Origin: Saprospiraceae bacterium
GTDB taxonomy: Bacteria; Bacteroidota; Bacteroidia; Chitinophagales; Saprospiraceae
Assembly (NCBI GenBank): GCA_022841345.1
Contig: JALHRR010000012.1
Span: forward strand, 62,001-126,000
Length of the DNA stretch: 64,000 nt
Direction: 5' to 3'
Below the pieces are notes generated by a model. That model saw only the letters and a program-made list of their open reading frames with translations. It had not been told where the DNA came from and made no database searches. Shown in pieces: positions 52,058 to 60,878 of the stretch. The position numbers were made by a program, and so were the translations under genes. Positions within the stretch are counted from its first letter, which is position 1, and the number at the start of each line of letters is the position of its first letter.

Positions 52058-52927
52058 ATGGATGTCGGCAGTCTGATAGCAAGAGTAAAAAGAGTGGAAT
52101 TGAAGACCAGAAGGTTGTCTGATCAGATATTCTCTGGGAGCTATCACAGTGCATTCAAAGGCAGGGGAATGTCATTCAGCGAAGTGCGTGAATACAGCCC
52201 CGGTGATGAAGTCCGCTCCATTGACTGGAATGTTACGGCCCGAACCGGTGTGCCACACGTGAAAGTATTTGAGGAAGAGCGTGAGCTGACCGTACTGCTG
52301 ATGGTGGATATCAGTGCCAGCGCCTTTACAGGATCAACCGGTATGATGCGGAAAGACCTGATCGTAGAACTTTGTGCCCTCCTGGCACTTTCTGCCGGTG
52401 CTAATAATGATAAAGTAGGTTTATTACTTTTCAGCAATGAAGTTGAATTATTTATACCTCCCAAAAAGGGAAGACAACATACGCTACGCCTGATTCGTGA
52501 AGTAATACAAGTAAATCCGGTACAAAAAACTACTTCCATTCATTCAGTCCTGGAATTCGCAGCCAGAGTCATTAAAAAGAAAGCCATTTGTTTTTTGATT
52601 TCTGATTTTCTGGATCAGGGATTCGACAGCGCGCTGAAAATAGTCTCTCAAAAACATGACCTGATCGGTTTATGGTGTTTGGATGCGATTGAAAAACAAT
52701 TACCGGATATTGGTCTGATCTACATTGAAGACATTGAAACCGGTAAAAGAAGATTAGTAGATACTTCCAGCAAAGCATTTCAGGAGGCAAATAAATTGGC
52801 CGCGGAGACTCGCAAGTCAAAACTGAACACATTATTTCAACGTTCCAGAGCTGATCTGGTCACTATACCATTACACGAAAGTTACATTAATCCACTTGTT
52901 CAATTCTTTTCAAAACGGAAAATGTAA
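52058..52927 (+). CDS. DUF58 protein of the Bat operon
   Basis: 289 residues. The DUF58 signature AFKGRGMSFSEVREYSPGDEVRSIDWNVTART (about 31-62) is followed by a von Willebrand A-like segment with a degenerate MIDAS (LLMVDISASAFTG; D-x-S-x-S present). The family always travels with MoxR and VWA genes. It is cytosolic. Its stop is 1 bp before the next ATG. Confidence 0.92.
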   Translation: MDVGSLIARVKRVELKTRRLSDQIFSGSYHSAFKGRGMSFSEVREYSPGDEVRSIDWNVTARTGVPHVKVFEEERELTVLLMVDISASAFTGSTGMMRKDLIVELCALLALSAGANNDKVGLLLFSNEVELFIPPKKGRQHTLRLIREVIQVNPVQKTTSIHSVLEFAARVIKKKAICFLISDFLDQGFDSALKIVSQKHDLIGLWCLDAIEKQLPDIGLIYIEDIETGKRRLVDTSSKAFQEANKLAAETRKSKLNTLFQRSRADLVTIPLHESYINPLVQFFSKRKM

Positions 52928-52928
52928 A

Positions 52929-53888
52929 ATGACTGAATGCTTGAAAAACCACTTCTTATTCTCATGTAAGTTGCTAATCCCTGCACTCTGCTTCCTCTTT
53001 TTTTCTGAAAAAGCCAGTGCACAAGTTTCCCTGCAAACCAGCCTGGACAGCACCCGCATTGAAATAGCCACACCATTCACTTTAAGGGTGAAGCTTTCAT
53101 TTGATCCATCTATCTCTCCTCCTCTTCCCGATCTCAGCCCTTTGGAAATCAATGAAAAAGATTTGGAAGTATTGGGTGTAAAAGCCTGGGACACCCTGGT
53201 AGCTGAACATGCCACCTATATTTCCACAGAAGTTCAGTTAGCGGTTTATGATACCGGCACAGTTATGATTCCGGTTTTGCAACTTATTTACAAGGATGGT
53301 AAACAGAAGGACACTGTCAGCTCAGAAAATTTGTTTATCAGGATACTTCCACCTGCTCAGATGCAGGAAGATATCCTGCCCATCAAAGACCTGGAACGGA
53401 TTCCTGAATCAAAGATGAAATATGTCTACCTGGCACTTGGAATTCTTGCATTACTATTGTTAGCATGGTTTACATGGAAAGCGTATAAACGTAAAAAGGT
53501 AGCAGATATACCAGCTGAAGCACCGGTCATTATCCTGACTCCCAAAGAGCGCGCATTGCAAGCCATTCACTCACTTTCAGAGCCTGAGGCCGGAGATCAA
53601 ACCGCTGTCAAATTATTCTATTCCAGCATCACTCAAATTTTAAAGACTTTCATTCAGGAGGAGCATCAGTTTCAGGCTTTGGATCAGACAAGTGAAGCCT
53701 TTTTAAACTGGTTGAGGGATCAATTTGGTCAGGTTATTTTCCAGACCATGAAATACTTTTTTGAAGCAGCTGACATGATTAAATTTGCAAAAGCGGATGC
53801 AGAATCTGACATGATTCGCCAGGCAAAAGGCATTGCGACGGACTTTATTCATCAGACGGGTAAAAAAAAGGAAACTGACAAAATATGA
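52929..53888 (+). CDS. DUF4381/BatD-like membrane protein
   Basis: 319 residues from the ATG at 52929, just after the DUF58 gene's stop; the longer frame from 52896 overlaps it. A signal peptide comes first, then a beta-sandwich N-terminal domain (about 30-160). One membrane helix (YVYLALGILALLLLAWFTW, about 174-192) and a cytoplasmic helical domain (DUF4381-like, KERALQAIHSLSEPEAGDQTAVKLFYSSIT...) follow. It resembles the BatD/DUF4381 group linked to the Bat system. Its 3' end overlaps batA by 4 bp. Confidence 0.8.
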   Translation: MTECLKNHFLFSCKLLIPALCFLFFSEKASAQVSLQTSLDSTRIEIATPFTLRVKLSFDPSISPPLPDLSPLEINEKDLEVLGVKAWDTLVAEHATYISTEVQLAVYDTGTVMIPVLQLIYKDGKQKDTVSSENLFIRILPPAQMQEDILPIKDLERIPESKMKYVYLALGILALLLLAWFTWKAYKRKKVADIPAEAPVIILTPKERALQAIHSLSEPEAGDQTAVKLFYSSITQILKTFIQEEHQFQALDQTSEAFLNWLRDQFGQVIFQTMKYFFEAADMIKFAKADAESDMIRQAKGIATDFIHQTGKKKETDKI

Positions 53889-54886
53889 TGCTTCCTTCCT
53901 GGTTTAATATTATATTTAATACCCCCTGGCTGCTAAGTCTTTTGCTGCTTTTGCCCCTGATATGGGTTTTGCAGAAACGATGGCCCAGACCGGCAACCAT
54001 GATGAGTAGTGAGAGTATTCTGCCAAAAGTCAACAGTGTAAGAGTCCTTATTTGGAAATATAGTTTTGTCTTGCGATATCTGGCGCTCATTTGCCTGATA
54101 CTGGCAGTCGCAAGACCTCAGTTGCCTCTGCGCGAAGAAAACATAGATGCAGAAAGCATCGAAATTGCCTTAATTGTCGACTTATCCAGCAGTATGCTGG
54201 CCCAGGATTTTCAACCCAACCGACTGGAAGCAAGCAAGATTGTGGCTACTCAATTCATTCAAAAAAGAATGTATGACTTATTTTGTCTGGTGGTTTTTGC
54301 TGCAGAAAGCTATACTCCTGTACCATTGACAAGCGATCATAAATTGCTGATCAGCAGTCTTCAGGGACTTCAATGCGGAGATTTGGAAGATGGGACGGCG
54401 ATCGGTATGGGACTGGCAAATGGCGTGGCCAGACTAAAAGCCGGAAAAGCAAAATCCAAAATAGTCATTCTGCTCACGGATGGTGTCAACAACGCCGGAT
54501 ATATCCAGCCTGCCACGGCTGCTGCTCTGGCTAAGGATCTTGGAATCAGAGTGTATTCAATAGGTGTAGGTTCCATGGGAGAAGCATTGTCTCCTGTGAC
54601 CCGCAGAGCAGATGGAGAGTATATTTTTGGATATACCAGAGTAGAGATTGACGAACCCCTGCTCACAAAAATTTCAGAGGACACAGGCGGTAAGTATTAT
54701 CGGGCTACAGATCAGGAAAGTCTGGAAAGAATTTATGCTGAAATCGATCAGCTGGAAAAAACGAAAATTCGATCCACAACCATCAAATTGTTCAAGGAGT
54801 TATATCGTTATTTTCTTCTGGCGGGATTATTTTTTATTCTGCTCGAGGTATTGATTCATAGAATTTGGTTAAAAATATTGCCATAA
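53885..54886 (+). CDS. batA: BatA: VWA-domain membrane protein
   Basis: 333 residues. An N-terminal hydrophobic pair (about 9-30, 59-75) is followed by a VWA domain with an intact MIDAS (VDLSSSMLAQD, with Thr and Asp at VIGMGLANG and LLTDGVNNAG). A C-terminal membrane helix (FLLAGLFFILLEVLIH) follows. BatA/BatB form a complex proposed to act in aerotolerance; the biochemical role is unknown. The last base overlaps the batB ATG (TAATG). Confidence 0.88.
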   Translation: MMLPSWFNIIFNTPWLLSLLLLLPLIWVLQKRWPRPATMMSSESILPKVNSVRVLIWKYSFVLRYLALICLILAVARPQLPLREENIDAESIEIALIVDLSSSMLAQDFQPNRLEASKIVATQFIQKRMYDLFCLVVFAAESYTPVPLTSDHKLLISSLQGLQCGDLEDGTAIGMGLANGVARLKAGKAKSKIVILLTDGVNNAGYIQPATAAALAKDLGIRVYSIGVGSMGEALSPVTRRADGEYIFGYTRVEIDEPLLTKISEDTGGKYYRATDQESLERIYAEIDQLEKTKIRSTTIKLFKELYRYFLLAGLFFILLEVLIHRIWLKILP

Positions 54887-55887
54887 TGTTCAGGATTGAA
54901 GCACCCATATGGGGATGGTCATTTTTACTGCTCATAGTAGTATTGGCTGCGCTGTTATGGGCAGGATGGCGATATAGAATCAGAATGCGCACCTTTATCT
55001 CGGAAGCCAATCAGGTATACATGATTCCGCCCGGCAGGAAAAAGGTCGATCAGTTGAAGAATATTTTTTTGATGCTGACTTTGTTTTTCTTTTGTCTTTC
55101 ATTGCTCAATCCTCAGACAGCAGGTAAGGAAGAAACAGTGGAACATAAAGGAAGCGATATTATCATTGCGCTGGACATTTCGCAGAGTATGTTAGTAAGC
55201 GACATAGCACCTAATCGCCTTGAGCAGGCAAAAAGATTGGCACTCTCGCTGATTCAGGCACTTCCTTCTGAAAGAATCGGCCTCGTATTTTTTGCTGGTA
55301 GTGGTTTTGTACAAATGCCACTGTCAGCAGATCATCAGGCGGCTGCAATATTTATCAATAACGCGCATCCTGACATGGTTACCAATCAGGGCACGGCTAT
55401 CGGAGATGCTATAGAACTCAGTAGTTCGCTCTTTTCGGAAGAGGATGACAGAAGTAAAGCCATAATAATTATTTCAGATGGGGAAGATCATGATAATCGT
55501 ACTTCAGATTTGGCAAGGACTGCCGGTAAATCCGGTATTTTGATTTGTACTGTGGGACTGGGAACAGAAAATGGAGGCGAAGTGCCTTTCAATCAGGAAA
55601 ACATACAAATGTATTCTGAAGAAAACCAGGAGACAGTCATATCCCGTTTTGATCCAAAATCATTAAGAGACATTGCTAAAGCAGGTCGGGGAGCCTTTCA
55701 CCATTTACAGGAGGATGAAAATACAGTAGTAAAATCTATTCGCTCGCTCATTGATCAATTAGAGAAAAAAACAATCGAATGGAAACGATTTGCTGATTAT
55801 AACAGTTTTTTCCAGTATCCGTTGCTAATGGGAATTTTGGCTTATGTCCTGTTTGTCATATGGCCTTACAGAGTTGGTAAAAAATAA
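54886..55887 (+). CDS. batB: BatB: VWA-domain membrane protein
   Basis: 333 residues from the ATG at 54886; an upstream TTG at 54865 would add seven residues inside batA. Two N-terminal membrane segments precede a VWA domain with MIDAS ALDISQSMLVSD, a Thr in NQGTAIGDAI and IIISDGEDHDN. The last 25 residues form a membrane anchor (LMGILAYVLFVIWPY). It is paired with batA and followed by batC after 6 bp. Confidence 0.88.
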   Translation: MFRIEAPIWGWSFLLLIVVLAALLWAGWRYRIRMRTFISEANQVYMIPPGRKKVDQLKNIFLMLTLFFFCLSLLNPQTAGKEETVEHKGSDIIIALDISQSMLVSDIAPNRLEQAKRLALSLIQALPSERIGLVFFAGSGFVQMPLSADHQAAAIFINNAHPDMVTNQGTAIGDAIELSSSLFSEEDDRSKAIIIISDGEDHDNRTSDLARTAGKSGILICTVGLGTENGGEVPFNQENIQMYSEENQETVISRFDPKSLRDIAKAGRGAFHHLQEDENTVVKSIRSLIDQLEKKTIEWKRFADYNSFFQYPLLMGILAYVLFVIWPYRVGKK

Positions 55888-55893
55888 AATGGC

Positions 55894-56577
55894 ATGAATT
55901 TCTTTCTGAAATATATACTTGTAGCGTTCACTTTCCTGGTCATCTTCAATGAAGCAGGTGCTCAGTCTGCTGCAAAGATGATGGAAAAAGGTCAGCAGAG
56001 CTATGATAATAAATCATATGATGAAGCAATTTCCTGGTATGAAAAAGCAGCTGCCAAAGAAAAAACGCCTTCAGCAAAATATAACCTTGGGAACAGCCAC
56101 TACCAAAAAGGTCAGTTTGAAGAAGCTGCCAAAAATTTCAATGAAGCAGCTCAAAATTCTGAGGATCCAAATATTCGCTCCAGAGCAGCTTACAATAAAG
56201 GAAACTCCCTGTACAAATCTGAGAAGTATCAGGAAAGCATAGAAGCTTACAAGGAAGCCCTGAGGCTCAATCCGGCTGATCAGGAAGCACGACATAACCT
56301 GATGCATGCCCGCAAAGCCAGACAAGAGCAGCAACAAAAGGAACAAGAACAACAAGATCAGCAAAATCAATCCGAAAACAAGGATAAAAAAGATCCATCA
56401 CAGGAACAAAACCAGGATCAAAATCAACCGGAAGATCCTAAGCCCGAAGAACAAAAAGATGCCAAAAAAGAAAATACTGATCAATTACTCAAAATCATGG
56501 AAGAAGAAGAAAGCCGTGTACAGCAAAAGCTGAGAAATCAGCAATCCCGGCCCAATAAGTCTTCCAAAAACTGGTAA
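55894..56577 (+). CDS. batC: BatC: tetratricopeptide-repeat protein
   Basis: 227 residues. After a signal peptide (about 1-24) lie three TPR units (about 30-132; KMMEKGQQSYDNKSYDEAISWYEKA, YNLGNSHYQKGQFEEAAKNF, YNKGNSLYKSEKYQESIEAYKEAL). A low-complexity Gln/Glu/Lys tail follows (EQQQKEQEQQDQQNQ..., about 135-200). TPRs bind protein partners; BatC is the periplasmic adaptor of the Bat system. Codon bias of the tail is Gln- and Lys-heavy. Confidence 0.87.
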   Translation: MNFFLKYILVAFTFLVIFNEAGAQSAAKMMEKGQQSYDNKSYDEAISWYEKAAAKEKTPSAKYNLGNSHYQKGQFEEAAKNFNEAAQNSEDPNIRSRAAYNKGNSLYKSEKYQESIEAYKEALRLNPADQEARHNLMHARKARQEQQQKEQEQQDQQNQSENKDKKDPSQEQNQDQNQPEDPKPEEQKDAKKENTDQLLKIMEEEESRVQQKLRNQQSRPNKSSKNW

Positions 56578-56707
56578 ATCTCCAGGGCGTGATAAAGTCG
56601 TTTATCTTTTGAACCCTGAACTTTTAATACTTGTTTTATAGATGAATTTGAAAAAACAAGCGTTAGTTAAACTAATACTACTAATCCGTTTTTATTAATT
56701 ATGCCCT

Positions 56708-56715
56708 TATATTTG
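56708..56715 (+). promoter_or_regulatory. Internal -7 promoter element in the Bat operon
   Basis: TATATTTG, an exact consensus -7 box, 24 bp before the ATG at 56740. It suggests that the two BatD-type genes can be transcribed separately. The 160-bp gap is the largest in the operon. Confidence 0.5.
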
Positions 56716-56739
56716 CAGGGATTTTTAAAATCTATAAAC

Positions 56740-57219
56740 ATGAAGAAGGCACAATACATATTACTTTTTACTTTACTTTTTTTTACTCATTTCTTGCATT
56801 CTCAGGATAGAGGATTTCATGCTAAAGTCAGCTCAGATACGCTTCTGATGGGTAATTATCTGGAAGTGACTTTTACGCTTGAAAATACAACCGGTAAAAT
56901 TGAGCCCCCCTCGTTTGAAAGCTTTGATCTGGTAAACGGTCCTTCCCAATCTTCCAGTGTCAGTATCATCAATGGGAATATGACCCAGCAACATTCCTAT
57001 ACTTATGTATTACAAGCAAAAGGGGAAGGAATTTTCCTGATAGATCCTGCCATTGCATTTGTGGGTGAAGAAACAATAAAGACAGAGCCCATACAAATTG
57101 TAGTATTACCTAATCCTGACGGGATTATTCAAACCCCGAAAAGTGGAAGATCATCAAGCCGTGGATGGGACGATGTAAAGCCTCAATCAAAACCTAAAAA
57201 ACCGATCACAAAACTGTGA
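56740..57219 (+). CDS. Short BatD N-terminal-domain protein
   Basis: 159 residues from the ATG at 56740. A signal peptide (1-21) precedes a single immunoglobulin-like domain. FDLVNGPSQSSSVSIINGNM aligns with FTIVQGPSTSSSLSIINGRR of the following BatD, so it is a copy of the BatD N-terminal domain. The tail (about 130-159) is basic and Ser/Pro-rich with no membrane helix. It overlaps the BatD ATG by one base (TGATG), so the two are coupled. Confidence 0.82.
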   Translation: MKKAQYILLFTLLFFTHFLHSQDRGFHAKVSSDTLLMGNYLEVTFTLENTTGKIEPPSFESFDLVNGPSQSSSVSIINGNMTQQHSYTYVLQAKGEGIFLIDPAIAFVGEETIKTEPIQIVVLPNPDGIIQTPKSGRSSSRGWDDVKPQSKPKKPITKL

Positions 57220-58922
57220 TGATCAACAGAAAACTACTTCCAATTTATTTAATGCTCTCCCTTTTTCCTGTTTTGAGTGTTGCTCAGAATGGAAATGCAT
57301 ACATTCAAATTGAGCCACAAATCATCATAGCCGGGGAATATTGTCAAATCTCTATTGTATTGGAAAATCAGGATGCTCCTAATCTGATTAATCCTAATGT
57401 AGCACCTTTCACCATTGTTCAGGGACCTTCAACCAGCTCGAGTTTGTCTATTATTAATGGCAGACGCAGTTCCAGTACAAAGTGGATCTACACTGTAAAA
57501 GCTCCGGACAAACCCGGAAAATATAAAATAAAACCTATCAAAATCAGGACTACTTCAGGGTCTGTTCAGACTTCAGAGCTGGAAGCAGAAGTTTTGGCAG
57601 CAAATACCAACAAAAACAAAACGGCCTCTGTCAAAGGTGATGGGGAATTTTTTGTGCGTTTGGAGACAGAAACGAAGCAAGCTTATCCCGGACAACAAAT
57701 TCTGCTTCAATGCAGACTGTACACGAGCGTCAATATTTCTTCATATGAGTTCCTGAATGAACCCTCAGCACAGGGTGTTTTTCTTCAGAAAACAGAGAAT
57801 CCTCAATCACCTGTCGAAGAAGTAATGATTAACAATCAAAAGTATGTGAGCAAAGTTTTACGCACATATGCTATGTACCCACAGCAAACCGGAGTCCTGC
57901 AAATTAATCCAATTAGTATGCGATTCGCTCTGGATGATGCTAATGAAAGGCAGCAATCGTGGGGCTTATTTTTTAAAAATTACCGTTATGAACCTGCTCA
58001 AACTCAGCCAATCAGTATCGAAGTAAAAGAATTGCCGCTGCCCACACCACCAAAATTCTCAGGAGCTGTCGGAAACTTCAATGCTGAGCTAAAAACAATT
58101 TTATCCGCAGGCAGAAGCAATGAAGCACTTAGTTTTATTTTAAGCATCAAAGGAGAAGGAGACCTCAAGCGTATCAATCATTCAGCAATCGAATGGCCGG
58201 AATCTTTCGAAACCTATGGGGTAAAAACTACACGGGAAGAGTATTTGCAGGGTTCAGAAGCCATCTCCGGAATCAAAGAATTTGTTTATTCACTCGTGCC
58301 CAAAGAACCTGGAGTATTCGATATCAATGACCACTTTGTATATTTTAATGCAGTGGATAATAAATATGACTCCATTCCAATTACTGTAAATCAATTTGAA
58401 ATTCTGAGCAGCGGTACTCCTACCCGCCCGTCTGAAGCAGTTGTGGAACGTTTCGACACTGTAGAACCCGGCATCATGGATTCTCTGAGAGCGTCTCCTG
58501 TTCTGTTATATTCAGCCATAGGAGTAGTTTGTTTATTGGTAATGGGCGGAATTGCTTACAGACAAAAACAAAAAAATAGAGCTATTCAGGCAAAAGCCCC
58601 CACCCAAAAGGAGCTGGAAATAATCTGTCTTCAAAATTCTTTTCAGGCAGCCATCCATGGTCAGGAAGATTTATTTTATCTTGAAATAAGCAGAATTATC
58701 TATAGATTCGCAGGACGAACATTAAATAAAGATCATGCCCTGTTGACCCGCAAAGAAGTCAATGTTTGTCTGGAGGATCATGTTAAAAATGAGGAAGATA
58801 AATCCCGGTTCAAAATACTACTGGATCGTTGTGAGCAATATCTGTATGCTCCACTGAGCATCACAACTCCTGTTCAGGAATCCCGCATGCTGATGGAAGA
58901 TTTGATAGAGAAATATGTCTGA
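57219..58922 (+). CDS. batD: BatD: oxygen tolerance protein
   Basis: 567 residues from the ATG at 57219; a GTG one codon earlier is also in frame. A signal peptide comes first, then tandem beta-sandwich domains (about 25-410). A membrane helix (VLLYSAIGVVCLLVMGGIAY, about 426-445) and a cytoplasmic helical domain of about 120 residues follow. The oxygen-tolerance BatD family is the large periplasmic part of the Bat system. It is the last gene of the operon. Confidence 0.9.
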   Translation: MINRKLLPIYLMLSLFPVLSVAQNGNAYIQIEPQIIIAGEYCQISIVLENQDAPNLINPNVAPFTIVQGPSTSSSLSIINGRRSSSTKWIYTVKAPDKPGKYKIKPIKIRTTSGSVQTSELEAEVLAANTNKNKTASVKGDGEFFVRLETETKQAYPGQQILLQCRLYTSVNISSYEFLNEPSAQGVFLQKTENPQSPVEEVMINNQKYVSKVLRTYAMYPQQTGVLQINPISMRFALDDANERQQSWGLFFKNYRYEPAQTQPISIEVKELPLPTPPKFSGAVGNFNAELKTILSAGRSNEALSFILSIKGEGDLKRINHSAIEWPESFETYGVKTTREEYLQGSEAISGIKEFVYSLVPKEPGVFDINDHFVYFNAVDNKYDSIPITVNQFEILSSGTPTRPSEAVVERFDTVEPGIMDSLRASPVLLYSAIGVVCLLVMGGIAYRQKQKNRAIQAKAPTQKELEIICLQNSFQAAIHGQEDLFYLEISRIIYRFAGRTLNKDHALLTRKEVNVCLEDHVKNEEDKSRFKILLDRCEQYLYAPLSITTPVQESRMLMEDLIEKYV

Positions 58923-59119
58923 TAAATCCAGGGCTTCTTCTGTGGCCTCGAGAGGTATAACAGCAATCGGAGCTTACAGCTTTGAAAAATCAGAAGAGAA
59001 AATAAGTCTATAGGGAACCAAGTACTAAACTTAAGGGGAAATGAATATTCTATTTCTTTTTGTGCAAGAATGAATTGTGTACCAAAAGTGGTGGGATAGC
59101 CAGACTACCGTGTACACAT

Positions 59120-59418
59120 AATATCTATGAAAATCCTCTCGCAGCCATGTGCATTTAATGCGTCTATTTGCAGCTCAGGGTTTTGATCCAGTGTTGAAAC
59201 GCGGGCATATCCTACAATCATAAATGGACAATCAAAGTAGCGAAGAACGAACTTTGTTGTTTATTGACACTAAAGGCAAGCAATATTATGCACATAAAAC
59301 AACTTCAACAAAGACTATCGTTGATATCTCCACTTTGCCTTCTCAACTGTATTTTGTGAGTGTGGTCGACAGTGCTGGTCATCCATTGATGGTTAGTAAA
59401 TTTGTCAAGATCGATTAA
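59120..59418 (+). pseudogene. Remnant of a T9SS sorting domain
   Basis: The open frame 59224-59418 encodes DTKGKQYYAHKTTSTKTIVD and ends SKFVKID, the typical end of a T9SS type A tail, but there is no gene in front. In another frame IYENPLAAMCI (from about 59123) resembles the start of such a tail, followed by stops. It is a frameshifted, decapitated gene end. From 58923 to 59119 I see no other feature. Confidence 0.6.
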
Positions 59419-59500
59419 ATTAGATTATATTTGGATATAATTATAGTGGGAGCAGAATGGTTTAAAACCGTTTGCTCCCATTACATATTAATTATAAAAT

Positions 59501-60871
59501 ATGTTCAGACCCTTTACTCTGTTTTTAATATTTATAAGTTTTTGCCTTAAAATTGGCATGATATCAGCTCAGCTGCACGACAATAATATTTTTCAAACTG
59601 TCCGTGATTATTCTGGGAGACAATTTACTGCCAGACTTCACTTCGACTATGATTTCGATACTCTTTCTTATGAGGAAGTGCCGACAGATATAAATATGTC
59701 TGACGGTAACTTTACCATGAGCGATTCTTTGGGAAACTTAATCTTTTATTCCAACGGAAAAGATATTTATAATAAGGATCATACCAGAATGGAGAATGGA
59801 GATTCAATGAATAAAACAGGCCTTGATAGTGACCAGTTTTTTTATGACTTTTATGCTGGCCAGCGAGGGTTTTATTCCGAAGCCATTCATTCCAATCCAA
59901 TACCCGTTCCAGAGCAAGCTCATCAATATTTAGTAATTCACCATCCTAGTTTTTTTATTAATGATTTTCATTATTTCAAAACATTCTACAGCCGTATTGA
60001 CATGCTTCTAAATGAAGGCAGTGGTGCTGTTATTGAAAAAAACGTGGAATTCCCTATCAATGCCAGTTGTTCGGATTTTTGCAAACACGCCAATGGAAAA
60101 GACTGGTGGATGATAGCTGCAGATACAAAGCTTGATTCTTTTCATTTATTCTTGATTAATGACCAAGGCATAATAGGCCCACAGTCTTTTAGGCTCGGTA
60201 GTATTCCTGACCCCGTTGAACTTAATACAATCAGAGAATTTAATTTTCACAACATTCGGTTCTCCCCACAGGGAAATTTTTTTGCTTCTGTTCATAAATT
60301 TTCTGTAGATCTGTTTCAATTTGACAGGTGCACGGGAGAGATAAATTTTTTAAGAACATATAAAATCCCGTATTCACAAGGAACATTCATTAACCCATTA
60401 GTAGCACAACTAGGTGATGCAGAATTTAGTGCCTGTGAAAACTTCCTTTATGTTCAGAACTTTAGTGTTTTATATCAGATTAATTTATTATCTGACCAAA
60501 CTATTCCCCATCGCCTTAGTATGACTTATGGCAAAACAAGCAACCTTAGAAAGCTTCCTAATGATAAGGTTTTAATTTATTCCTATAATACACTCGTGAG
60601 TAAACCGGCCTTCTTGGGTTTAATTTCCAATCCATGCGCGCCTGGTGTTTCTTCTCTTGTTAATTATACCATTTTTGCGGAATATACTTCGTATTCTCCT
60701 TATCTGGAGCTTGGGAATCTACCCTATTTACCCAACTATCATCTTGGGGCTCTCGATCCACCCCCTTTGGAGGATTGTTCAAACCCTGTTTTTAATGACG
60801 CTCTGGAAGAGCAGGAGATGATAGAATTTGGCGATAATTCGTATTACAAATTACTGCGAAAATATAAATAG
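59501..60871 (+). CDS. Secreted beta-propeller-like protein, lacking a sorting domain
   Basis: 456 residues with a signal peptide (MFRPFTLFLIFISFCLKIGMISA). The mature part shows NIRFSPQGNFFASV and CTGEINFLRTY, motifs of a propeller also found in gliding-associated proteins. It is paralogous to the next gene: KHANGKDWWMIAADTKLDSF here aligns with KHQNGVDYWLSVADLEERKI there. Unlike its neighbour it ends at residue 456 (LLRKYK) without a T9SS tail; the end may have been lost. Its ligand is unknown. Confidence 0.75.
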   Translation: MFRPFTLFLIFISFCLKIGMISAQLHDNNIFQTVRDYSGRQFTARLHFDYDFDTLSYEEVPTDINMSDGNFTMSDSLGNLIFYSNGKDIYNKDHTRMENGDSMNKTGLDSDQFFYDFYAGQRGFYSEAIHSNPIPVPEQAHQYLVIHHPSFFINDFHYFKTFYSRIDMLLNEGSGAVIEKNVEFPINASCSDFCKHANGKDWWMIAADTKLDSFHLFLINDQGIIGPQSFRLGSIPDPVELNTIREFNFHNIRFSPQGNFFASVHKFSVDLFQFDRCTGEINFLRTYKIPYSQGTFINPLVAQLGDAEFSACENFLYVQNFSVLYQINLLSDQTIPHRLSMTYGKTSNLRKLPNDKVLIYSYNTLVSKPAFLGLISNPCAPGVSSLVNYTIFAEYTSYSPYLELGNLPYLPNYHLGALDPPPLEDCSNPVFNDALEEQEMIEFGDNSYYKLLRKYK

Positions 60872-60878
60872 TTACAGA

